A stretch of 10,634 bases of DNA, taken from NCBI GenBank assembly GCA_017963875.1, contig JAGCTA010000121.1:1-10634 (forward strand), given 5' to 3'. Below are positions 1 through 6,145 of the stretch, in pieces. Made by a program: the position numbers and the translations under genes. The stretch's first letter is position 1. Each line of letters begins with the position of its first letter. Origin of the DNA: Victivallales bacterium. Its GTDB lineage: Bacteria; Verrucomicrobiota; Lentisphaeria; Oligosphaerales; Oligosphaeraceae. The notes beneath the pieces were generated by a model. The model was not told the DNA's origin. It made no database searches and worked only from the letters and a program-made list of their open reading frames with translations.

Positions 1-291
1 CAATGCCCCGCCGCCGCCCATGCAGGCAACTCGCATACCAGGCTTCAGTCCCTTCACATCGCCTTTTGTCTCAAGAATGATTCCAGCATTGGAATATCCG
101 AATTTATGCGGGGAGGAATCCGCCGCCTCGTGCTTCTTGCGCAGATTTCGCGCAAGAGCCATCTCTGTTCCTGGGCTAATCAGTGAAGAATGGACCTCTA
201 CCAGAACCTGATTATCCACCAATTCAGGCATTTCCTCTTCCTCAACCCCAATCCGTCCGTCATAGAAAACAACTCCGACAATTCTCTTCAT
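1..291 (-). CDS. MDR-family (zinc-type alcohol dehydrogenase-like) oxidoreductase, N-terminal part
   Basis: Translation from the ATG at 291-289 runs open for 97 codons to the window edge, so only the N-terminus is present. Residues about 28-45 (NQVLVEVHSSLISPGTE) and 64-71 (FGYSNAGI) fit the GroES-like substrate domain of medium-chain dehydrogenases/reductases. The SLISPGTE motif stands where classical zinc alcohol dehydrogenases have a cysteine ligand (CGICGTD). This variant is typical of BchC-like and 'bi-domain' oxidoreductases, which are often fused or linked to Gfo/Idh/MocA proteins. The start overlaps the stop of the upstream Gfo/Idh/MocA gene as ATGA (288-291), which indicates translational coupling and a shared pathway. 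A role in NAD(P)-dependent oxidation of a sugar or polysaccharide-precursor alcohol in the cytoplasm is inferred. The substrate is unknown. The Rossmann domain is outside the window. Confidence 0.8.
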   Translation of the reverse strand, partial: MKRIVGVVFYDGRIGVEEEEMPELVDNQVLVEVHSSLISPGTEMALARNLRKKHEAADSSPHKFGYSNAGIILETKGDVKGLKPGMRVACMGGGGAL

Positions 292-1322
292 ATTGACACT
301 TCCATATTGAGTTCCAGACCATGAATGGCGACAGGACGACCATTGGCTTCAGCACTCTTGCGGATGGCAATGGTCGTCAAATGTGCATTGGCGGCACTGC
401 GAAGGTTATTGGGGGATTCCCTGTCTTCCTTGATGCAGTTGATGAAATGTTCGACCATGACGGGAAAAGGATGGTCATATACATCACCTGACTTCTTTAT
501 TCCAGTGTCCAGGGTAAAGTAATCTGCTTGTCCATGGAAACGCTTGAGAAAGAATCAATCGTTGACGATAGTGCCTTTTTCACCTAGGATGCTGATGTTC
601 GCTGTATAGGGATTGGTGCCGACCATCGAACATGTGAAGACACCCAGGGCACCATTGGAGAATAGAACCTGGGCGGTTTCCACTGGAGGATACTCATAGT
701 AGTCGCCGACCATGGCAGATTGCGCAGAGACGCGAACAATGTCCTCCCCGATGATGTAGCGTGCCATATCCACGGAGTGGCAACCTGCCAGAATGAAGGC
801 ACCGCCCGTCTGCTCGCGATACTTCATCCACCCTTTGCGCTCGCGTCCAAACCAGTAATCGACATTGGTCATGAAGACCTTTCCCAGTTCGCCATCGGCA
901 ACGAGTCTGCGCTGGAGATTGACAAGTGGATTAAAGCGCAGTATAAAGGCTACCATGGTATGCACTCGAGTGGCCTCGATGGCCGAAATCATTTTAGGAA
1001 TATCGGTTTCTTCAATTGCAATAGGCTTTTCAAGAAAGATATGCTTGCCTGCGGCTGCCGCCAGCATGGCTTCCTGGGCATGCTGTTTGTTGGGAGTACA
1101 GATGGATACGATGTCAATCTCGTCATCGTTGAGAATCTGCTGGAAGTCTGTATAGGCACGGCAGTCAAGCCCAAATTCGGCCTGTTTAGCCTGGATGCTT
1201 TCCATGCGCCTCGATCCAAGCGCGATTATCTGGCAATCTGGGTGTTTCAAGTAGGCATTGATGTGGCCGCTTGCCACCCAGCCACAGCCCCAGACGGCAC
1301 AACCGTATTTTCCGTTTTTCAT
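288..1322 (-). pseudogene. Gfo/Idh/MocA-family oxidoreductase interrupted by an in-frame TGA
   Basis: The ATG at 1322-1320 follows AGGAAA (1328-1333) at 5 nt. The first 255 codons encode a Gfo/Idh/MocA dehydrogenase: a Rossmann nucleotide-binding loop (WGCGWVA, residues 11-17), SICTPNKQHAQ (73-83), the hallmark EKP at 98-100, and the C-terminal-domain segment around GCHSVDMARYI (180-190). Codon 256 is TGA (555-557). The same frame then stays open for 88 more codons that read as the normal C-terminus (for example KSGDVYDHPFPVMVEHFINC) and ends at the TGA 288-290, overlapping the next ATG. The intact protein would be 344 residues, normal for the family. The stop falls after GTIVND, where relatives often have Arg, so CGA-to-TGA is a simple explanation. 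The truncated product lacks the last quarter of the beta-sheet domain and is probably inactive. A base-calling error is possible. Confidence 0.88.
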
Positions 1323-1339
1323 AATAGTTTCCTGGTTTT

Positions 1340-1589
1340 AGATTGATAAAAGACCCGACGAACTCGCATTCTGCCCCGACGATGAAATCCTTCCAGTTTT
1401 CCTGAACGGTTAAGTCATTGCAGACAATGAAGGCCTTGTATTCATTCAGGAGGCAGTTAACGACGAAGACCAAAGTTTGCAACCAATGACGCCACCATCG
1501 GTGTTTTTCAAACGAGATATGGAATCATCAATATAATTAATATATCCATTTATATCGTCTTTCAATCGATGGGCACGAAATTGCCGCAG
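1340..1589 (-). pseudogene. Frameshifted remnant, possibly a Stf0-like sulfotransferase
   Basis: Two minus-strand reading frames look coding but neither is a gene. Frame one (1589 down to the TGA at 1446-1448) gives 47 residues containing RLKDDINGYINYIDDSISR and then TDGGVIGCKLW. Frame two, open from about 1482 down past 1340, contains LLNEYKAFIVCNDLTVQENW, then a 'CEFV' strand. Placed end to end with one frameshift near 1450-1480 they resemble the middle of Stf0-type sulfotransferases, which have an NGVFG-KLMW-like motif followed by a helix and a strand before an RRRD motif. The cofactor-binding parts and both ends are missing. The family assignment is recalled pattern likeness only and is weak. 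That the stretch is decayed coding sequence is more likely than the name. Frame two runs into the start of the downstream oxidoreductase gene in another frame. Confidence 0.33.
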
Positions 1590-1638
1590 TCATTATTTAT
1601 GTATCTGAACGACATTTCTATCATGTGCCTGCCGATGG

Positions 1639-1830
1639 GTGTCGTCAGCATCCTGCTTGCTTGGTAGGGCTTGGTTGTTCACCGCGACCTTGAGGTTCTC
1701 CTTCTGGATGATTATCGACATGACCGACGGTACCATCGCGCTCAACTGCGACTTGGTAACGGAGACTGGAAAGTGCCTGGACCCGTTGAGCGACGAATTC
1801 ACGAATTTTCCGCTAACAAACTTGATATGA
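1639..1830 (+). pseudogene. CDP-alcohol phosphatidyltransferase (PgsA-like) fragment
   Basis: The plus-strand frame ending at the TGA 1828-1830 contains TDGTIALNCDLVTETG followed by KCLDPLSDE. This fits the CDP-alcohol phosphotransferase signature D-G-x2-A-R-x8-G-x3-D-x3-D at every spacing, except that the Arg is Leu. The flanking hydrophobic stretch (LRFSFWMIIDM) matches the membrane helix that precedes the signature in PgsA-type enzymes, which make phosphatidylglycerophosphate from CDP-diacylglycerol and glycerol 3-phosphate in the membrane. About 62 residues remain of a family usually near 180-200, with no credible start and a stop soon after the signature. The upstream helix is out of frame or lost. 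It is therefore read as a dead fragment, not a gene. The minus-strand frame over the same bases is taken as its shadow. PgsA versus another family member cannot be decided. Confidence 0.55.
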
Positions 1831-1848
1831 AAGAATAAAGTGATTGCT

Positions 1849-3687
1849 TTACCACTTCCTTCCCTTTGGCAAAATAGGGTAAGTGGTGAGAAGGTCATTC
1901 AAGAACCGTTGAAATCTCTCCAACGTGTCATCGGAAACTTCGTCTCCGTAATAGATTTCATAGAAGCAATCTGAGCCAACGTTATTTGCACTGTGATTCC
2001 AATAGCATGTTCCGTTTTTGCCGTGAGGAGAAAAAAAATTAACCATCTTATCGAAATGTCGATTAAGGTAGATAAGAGCCAGAATCTCATCAGGATATGG
2101 TGCGATGTATTCATTGGGAGGAATCTTGTCAGGATGTCTTTCATGCGTGTCAAATGCCATCATCGGCTTGTAATTATCGCCAAAACGATGAACCATCCAA
2201 TAACCTGAAAAGCCATGTATTTCAGTTATCTTTTTGGCGTTAGAGACATATTTGCTGTATCTTCTGTTTCCATTTGCTTTGAATTGGAAGTTTTCCCTTA
2301 GAATTCTACCAACGCTAACGAATTCGGAATCCATGTTGAGAGTATCCTGTCGAAGGGCGTCTTCAGGAAGATCTGACAAGATACCGCTTTCCACTATGGA
2401 GTGAATATGATGTGCATTATGGGGATTGATTTCCAAATAAACCTCGAATGCTGGTAATGTGAACCATTTTTCGATGATGAAGCAACGTGTCGGCAGACCT
2501 GACAGACGCGATGGGACCTTTGTGCCGTGAGGTGTCAGAACAACCCTCATATATCCTTCTGGAATATTGAATGGTTCGCTTTTCTGATTCCATTCAGTGG
2601 GACTCTTTCTATGGTGAACTTGTATTGTCTTCCTGCCAACTTCATCAATTACCAGTACGGGGCCTTTGATGCCTGGACAAGTGGTGGAAAGAATGAAAAA
2701 CTTCGCTCTCCTTGAGAGTCTAAGTTTGTCGATGACAGGCTGGAAGATGGGATCTATATCAAGCCCATCCGTCTGAAGCGGTGATACTTCTGGATGTATT
2801 TTGAGAATTTCCTGATACGTCAGTGCGCCATGGCTTTTCAGAAGTTCAATAAAGGTGGTCTTGTCTTCCTTTGGAAAGAACTTTGGGAGAAGCGCGATAT
2901 CCAGTGCTGTTCTGAGTTCGTTGCCTTCATAATGTACTTTGGAAGTATTGACGGGGCACCCTGAGTCAAGAAGAATCGTCACTATTTCAGTTAGTGGCTT
3001 CAATGGGACGTTATTATTAAGCCCATAATAAGTCCAGTCGCAGATAATAGGGCTTCTCGGAGTCCTAAGTAATTCTTTGTCGCCATGCTTCAAGGCGTAA
3101 AGTATCATCTCAATTTGTTCGATGGATGGATTGGAATAACACGGGTCTGCAAAAAACAAAGTTGGTTTTGCTCCGTAGGTAAACACTAGTTTGAGTGCCT
3201 CAAAGTTATTGCTTCTAAGCACCCGATTGAGAAAACTATCATGAGGTGAGGAGTCATCGTCATTAAAATCAATTCCGCTTTTTAACGCCTCTTCAAGGCC
3301 TTTTAAATCATTCTTATTAATGTAGAACTCCAATGGCGGACGCCATTGGTAAGATAAATATGCATAAGTGCTTATCGGAAGCAGTAAAATATCAAATATA
3401 CCACAAACACATATAATAGTCCCAACTTCGAATCTTTCTCTGATTATTTTTAAAAAACTGTGTTTTTGGCCTGAACGGTAAATGGGACGCCATCCGTTGA
3501 ATACCGCCCAATCATAGACGATATGATTAACAGGGAAAAAGAATTTCTTGGGCTCATAAACGTCCCTGCGTGTTCTGCTGACGCATCCTGCAACGTTGAA
3601 CATCATAAACAGCAGCATGAAAATGAAACAAAGCCTGCGGCCATGTTTCGTCAATGCACGATATATGTCATGCAAGATGTGCGTCAT
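1849..3687 (-). CDS. Large putative lipoprotein with YceK-like N-terminus and ankyrin-like repeats
   Basis: A 612-residue protein starting at the ATG 3687-3685, with AAGGGG (3694-3699) 6 nt upstream. Residues 16-34 form a basic-then-hydrophobic signal ending in a lipobox, NVAGC, with Cys35 as the likely lipidated residue. Residues 36-115 resemble small YceK/YidQ-type lipoproteins: a Tyr/Pro-rich stretch, then a hydrophobic segment ending FDILLLPISTYAYL, comparable to the 'DTLLLPYD' ending of that family. Residues about 118-175 and 230-290 look like ankyrin repeats (GLEEALKSGIDFN, EALKLVFTYGAKP, TALDIALL, FIELLKSHGALT). Residues 300-612 match nothing I recognise and have no clear catalytic motif. 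The protein is probably periplasmic or membrane-anchored, perhaps in protein contacts. It looks more AT-rich than the flanking genes, which could mean acquisition. It stands alone, next to decayed mobile-element DNA. Function is unknown. Confidence 0.8.
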   Translation of the reverse strand: MTHILHDIYRALTKHGRRLCFIFMLLFMMFNVAGCVSRTRRDVYEPKKFFFPVNHIVYDWAVFNGWRPIYRSGQKHSFLKIIRERFEVGTIICVCGIFDILLLPISTYAYLSYQWRPPLEFYINKNDLKGLEEALKSGIDFNDDDSSPHDSFLNRVLRSNNFEALKLVFTYGAKPTLFFADPCYSNPSIEQIEMILYALKHGDKELLRTPRSPIICDWTYYGLNNNVPLKPLTEIVTILLDSGCPVNTSKVHYEGNELRTALDIALLPKFFPKEDKTTFIELLKSHGALTYQEILKIHPEVSPLQTDGLDIDPIFQPVIDKLRLSRRAKFFILSTTCPGIKGPVLVIDEVGRKTIQVHHRKSPTEWNQKSEPFNIPEGYMRVVLTPHGTKVPSRLSGLPTRCFIIEKWFTLPAFEVYLEINPHNAHHIHSIVESGILSDLPEDALRQDTLNMDSEFVSVGRILRENFQFKANGNRRYSKYVSNAKKITEIHGFSGYWMVHRFGDNYKPMMAFDTHERHPDKIPPNEYIAPYPDEILALIYLNRHFDKMVNFFSPHGKNGTCYWNHSANNVGSDCFYEIYYGDEVSDDTLERFQRFLNDLLTTYPILPKGRKW

Positions 3688-3717
3688 AAGTCGCCCCTTG
3701 TAGATTCAGACTGCAAA

Positions 3718-3789
3718 TCAAAAGCCCGTGCCGTGTTCAAGGTTGACGATCCATTCGCCGAAGTCCTCGCTGGCAATCAGCAAAATAAC
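3718..3789 (-). other. Short coding-like tail, possible gene relic
   Basis: A 23-codon minus-strand frame bounded by a TGA at 3790-3792 and ending in a TGA at 3718-3720 reads LIASEDFGEWIVNLEHGTGF, which looks like a protein C-terminus. It has no start codon of its own and no RBS. It lies just upstream of the lipoprotein gene and downstream of the integrase remnant. It may be the end of a deleted gene. I cannot name a family, and chance is not excluded. The rest of 3688-3889 shows nothing I can support. Confidence 0.2.
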
Positions 3790-3889
3790 TCAAGGGTACT
3801 CTAAATTAAATAGTGACTAAACAAGTTAATTTCGAGTACAAAACCTTGAGACATGCATTACAATACAATCTTTTCTGTGCTTTTCCAGT

Positions 3890-4233
3890 TCATACTCCGA
3901 CATCGTTGAAATCCAGGAACTCACGATACGTTATCTCGCAGGCCAATTGTTCGCTGACCATGGCAGCATGGCACAGTCAGAAGACGCCGAGTATTTTTCC
4001 AATGCACCGCTGAGCGTGACGCTTTTGACGTGTCCTCCCAACTGGCGGGCGTTTTTCACATGAGCGGCAACGACCTCGACTGTTGTGGCCTGTAGGGGCG
4101 GCAGCAGACGCTTGTACTCCTTCAAAGCCTCGTCGGAGTCGTCCGTCTTGAGGTTGACGTTCTTGCGTTTGCCTTATATCTGGTTGCGGAGATAGTAGTT
4201 TCCTCCCACCTCCGTCTGATAGATTGTTCCCAT
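3890..4233 (-). pseudogene. Tyrosine recombinase (phage-type integrase) N-terminal remnant
   Basis: An ATG at 4233-4231 with AAGGAG (4245-4250) upstream opens MGTIYQTEVGGNYYLRNQI, then a TAA (4174-4176, codon 20). The same frame resumes with GKRKNVNLKTDDSDEALKEY and continues to ALEKYSASSDCAM. This is the usual start of phage-type integrases: an arm-binding beta-hairpin domain ('YYLRYQI-GKR---LKT'), then the beginning of the SAM-like core-binding domain. Near 3965-3972 the frame breaks. The next frame continues MVSEQLACEITYREFLDFND and stops at 3890-3892. Loss of a single C (CCTGCC to CTGCC) would explain the shift. The catalytic domain with the R-H-R-Y residues is absent, against about 370-400 residues in whole enzymes, so it is dead. 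It lies on the same strand as, and just past the 3' end of, tRNA-Ser, as expected for an element integrated there. Confidence 0.7.
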
Positions 4234-4351
4234 TGGTAGTTTTTCTCCTTTTCCTGTTCCATTTTCTTCTTGCTTCTGCCCATGTCGCGGTTCTCCTGAC
4301 AAAACGAAGCCAGTGATACCGATTGAGACTAATATAAGGTATTTGGGCATG

Positions 4352-4397
4352 AAAAAAGCCCCAAGCGGTACCGAAGTGTACTGTTTTGGGGCTTTTT
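4352..4397 (-). terminator. Rho-independent terminator of the tRNA-Ser gene (probably bidirectional)
   Basis: A perfect 12-bp inverted repeat pairs 4353-4364 (AAAAAGCCCCAA) with 4386-4397 (TTGGGGCTTTTT) around a 21-nt loop. On the minus strand the GC-rich stem ends in six T (4352-4357), directly downstream of the tRNA. The loop contains a C-TTCG-G sequence on that strand. A T5 run on the plus strand means it could also stop transcription arriving from the left. Confidence 0.85.
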
Positions 4398-4407
4398 AAG
4401 TATAAAA

Positions 4408-4496
4408 TGGCGGAGAGGCAGGGATTCGAACCCTGGTTACCAAAACGGTAAACAGCATTTCCAGTGCTGCACAATCGACCACTCTGTCACCTCTCC
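4408..4496 (-). tRNA. tRNA-Ser (anticodon GGA), CCA encoded
   Basis: The minus strand folds as a complete class II tRNA. The acceptor stem is GGAGAGG/CCTCTCC with discriminator G (4411) and a genomically encoded CCA (4408-4410). The anticodon stem CAGCA/TGCTG holds the loop CTGGAAA, giving anticodon GGA (4460-4462), which reads UCC/UCU serine codons. The long variable arm TTACC-GTTTT-GGTAA and the G discriminator are serine identity features. The T arm is CAGGG-TTCGAAT-CCCTG. It is 89 nt with CCA. No second copy of the tRNA 3' end, which would mark an attachment-site duplication, is visible in the window. Confidence 0.97.
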
Positions 4497-4511
4497 GCTA
4501 TGTTTTGTAGG

Positions 4512-4527
4512 GTGACAATATTGTTAC
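4512..4527. repeat. Imperfect 16-bp palindrome upstream of tRNA-Ser
   Basis: GTGACAATATTGTTAC has a perfect 10-bp palindromic core (ACAATATTGT) and one mismatch in the outer arms. It lies 16-31 bp before the 5' end of the tRNA, where its promoter -10 region would be expected. It could be an operator or a chance AT-rich palindrome. No convincing -35/-10 pair for the tRNA could be assigned. In the rest of the 4497-4763 gap I see only the candidate plus-strand promoter listed separately. Confidence 0.3.
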
Positions 4528-4686
4528 TTTACATCAACATTGGAAAAAACGCAAATCAGGCAGGCATTTTTTTCAATAAAAAACATTAAATCGGTCAGTT
4601 TCCGAGAAGGTGATTCATCATCCATTCTCACCATTGAATCTCCATCCTTCGTATGCTTTTATGGAATCAGCAGTTTTTAACAGAAG

Positions 4687-4714
4687 TTGAAATCTACCGA
4701 TTTTTGCTTATTTT
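4687..4714 (+). promoter_or_regulatory. Candidate sigma-70-type promoter for the ceramidase-like gene
   Basis: TTGAAA (4687-4692) and TATTTT (4709-4714) are separated by 16 nt in an AT-rich gap, about 50 nt before the ATG at 4764. AAGG (4753-4756) is a weak ribosome-binding site 7 nt from the start. Such matches are common in AT-rich DNA, so this is only a candidate. Confidence 0.35.
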
Positions 4715-4763
4715 AAAGAAATGTTTTTTACATCACGTATCTGCATTTCTATAAGGCAAAAAG

Positions 4764-6128
4764 ATGAAAACTGGATTTGCTGTTAGCGACATCACACCTG
4801 ATTTGGGAATCTATCTGACAGGTTATGGAAGACCCGAACGCCTTGCGACATCGGTACATTCACCACTGACCGCCACCGCCATGTTCCTGGAGGAGAAGGG
4901 TACACAAGCCGTCGTCATAGGCCTGGATTGGTGTTTTGTCGATTGGGAGTTGACAAAGAGCATCAGAAAAGCAATCCATAATGCAACAGACATCCCCGAA
5001 ACCAATATCCTGCTCTGCTGTTCCCACACGCATTCAGCCCCGCATACGACCTACATGCGCACATTGGGACGAGTCGCGGTGGATCCAGAGAACAAAGGCA
5101 TTGATTATGTTTTCAAATCAATTCCGCTCCTTGTGGATGCCGTGAAACGTGCGCAGTTAGCCGCCAAGGAATGCGAGGCGGGCTTTGCCTCCTGCAAGAC
5201 CCAAGCATGCACGTCACGCCGTGGAACTGATGAAAACGGCAGGGTTACCTACCATTTTCTCTGCGATGACAACCAGATTCATGACGACAATCTAACCGCT
5301 GTCCTTTTCCGCGAACAAGAAACAAAACAGCCGATTGGCATTCTTATTCACGCAAGCGGCCACAATACGGCGCTGGGTGGATATGACACAAGCATCTCCA
5401 GCGACTGGTGCGGCGTAATGAAGTCGCGAATCAAGGATACCTACAATGTTCCTGTGGTGTTTGTCAATGGAGGATTTGGAGATATGGGACCGCGTTCCAA
5501 CCGTTGGACGCAGAATGAGACGAGCAAAGGCTTTTCTGCAGGCGGAGGCTCTGGACCTGCAACTGCCATGGGAGTCGGGCTCATTGCGGCAACTGACGCT
5601 CTGCGCGCTTTGGCAGACATCAGTTTTTTCCAAAGCGAGTTGCCATTGTCCGTGAAGGTCGGCGAAGTGCGTATGCCCCAGGCACTTTCAATGTCCGAGG
5701 CAGAGGCAAAAGCCGTTGTCGCAAGTTTTGACTCCAACGTCGAGAAGGAAGCGGAGCCAGACTTGAACTACCAGATTGCCAAGGCGATTGTGGCTGAATA
5801 CAAGAAACCGCCGCAACCTGAATTGGTCTTTGAACAGACCATTGTGGTTTTTGGTCCAATGGCACTGGTTCCTTTCCCATTCGAGGTCTTTTCTGTTTTC
5901 TCGCTTCGATTGCGCAAATACGGTCCGCTTCAATACAATCTATTATGCGGAAATACAAATGGACGCAATGCCTATCTTCCTGACAAGGGGGCATTTGCTG
6001 TAGGAGGTTATGAGCCTGAATGCCTCAAGACAATCAGGCCATACGTCATCACGCCCGATGCTGGCGATTTGGCCATCGCACAAAGTCTGGCGATGCTGCG
6101 CAGCATGGTGAAACAAAAGGAAGATTGA
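4764..6128 (+). CDS. Neutral/alkaline non-lysosomal ceramidase-like protein
   Basis: A 454-residue protein with no signal peptide, so probably cytoplasmic. It follows the neutral ceramidase N-terminal domain layout: the start FAVSDITPDLGIYLTGY, a metal-binding-type SHTHSAPH (residues 87-94), a second histidine region HASGHNTALGG (196-206) followed by SSDW, and NGGFGDMGPR (235-244). True neutral ceramidases split the amide bond of ceramide with a zinc ion and a Ser in a GDVSPN motif. Here the matching position is Gly (GDMGP), and the enzyme is much shorter than the secreted ones, which are above 600 residues. Ceramide is therefore doubtful as substrate. Many environmental proteins of this short type sit in sugar-utilisation loci, and a hydrolytic role on a glycan or amide is inferred. 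It converges on a glycoside-hydrolase-like gene with a 17-bp gap and no visible terminator. Confidence 0.82.
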   Translation: MKTGFAVSDITPDLGIYLTGYGRPERLATSVHSPLTATAMFLEEKGTQAVVIGLDWCFVDWELTKSIRKAIHNATDIPETNILLCCSHTHSAPHTTYMRTLGRVAVDPENKGIDYVFKSIPLLVDAVKRAQLAAKECEAGFASCKTQACTSRRGTDENGRVTYHFLCDDNQIHDDNLTAVLFREQETKQPIGILIHASGHNTALGGYDTSISSDWCGVMKSRIKDTYNVPVVFVNGGFGDMGPRSNRWTQNETSKGFSAGGGSGPATAMGVGLIAATDALRALADISFFQSELPLSVKVGEVRMPQALSMSEAEAKAVVASFDSNVEKEAEPDLNYQIAKAIVAEYKKPPQPELVFEQTIVVFGPMALVPFPFEVFSVFSLRLRKYGPLQYNLLCGNTNGRNAYLPDKGAFAVGGYEPECLKTIRPYVITPDAGDLAIAQSLAMLRSMVKQKED

Positions 6129-6145
6129 CCTGTCTATCCATGGAT

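Noticed and set aside
555..557. TGA read as tryptophan or selenocysteine
   Set aside because: TGA serves as a normal stop elsewhere in the window (for example 6126-6128 and 7491-7493). The family has no selenocysteine there, and no SECIS-like hairpin was evident just downstream.
720..1346. 208-codon plus-strand open frame
   Set aside because: It is antisense to the well-supported Gfo/Idh/MocA gene and its translation resembles no protein family.
1593..1898. 101-codon minus-strand open frame
   Set aside because: It overlaps the end of the lipoprotein gene out of frame and lies opposite the CDP-alcohol phosphotransferase signature, which is far more specific.
4408..4435. Duplicated tRNA 3' end as a second attachment site
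   Set aside because: I looked by eye for another copy of the T-arm/acceptor sequence in the window and found none. It may lie outside.
3977..4474. 165-codon minus-strand open frame over tRNA-Ser and the integrase remnant
   Set aside because: It runs through the tRNA and its terminator and is out of frame with the integrase-like translation, so it is not a gene.
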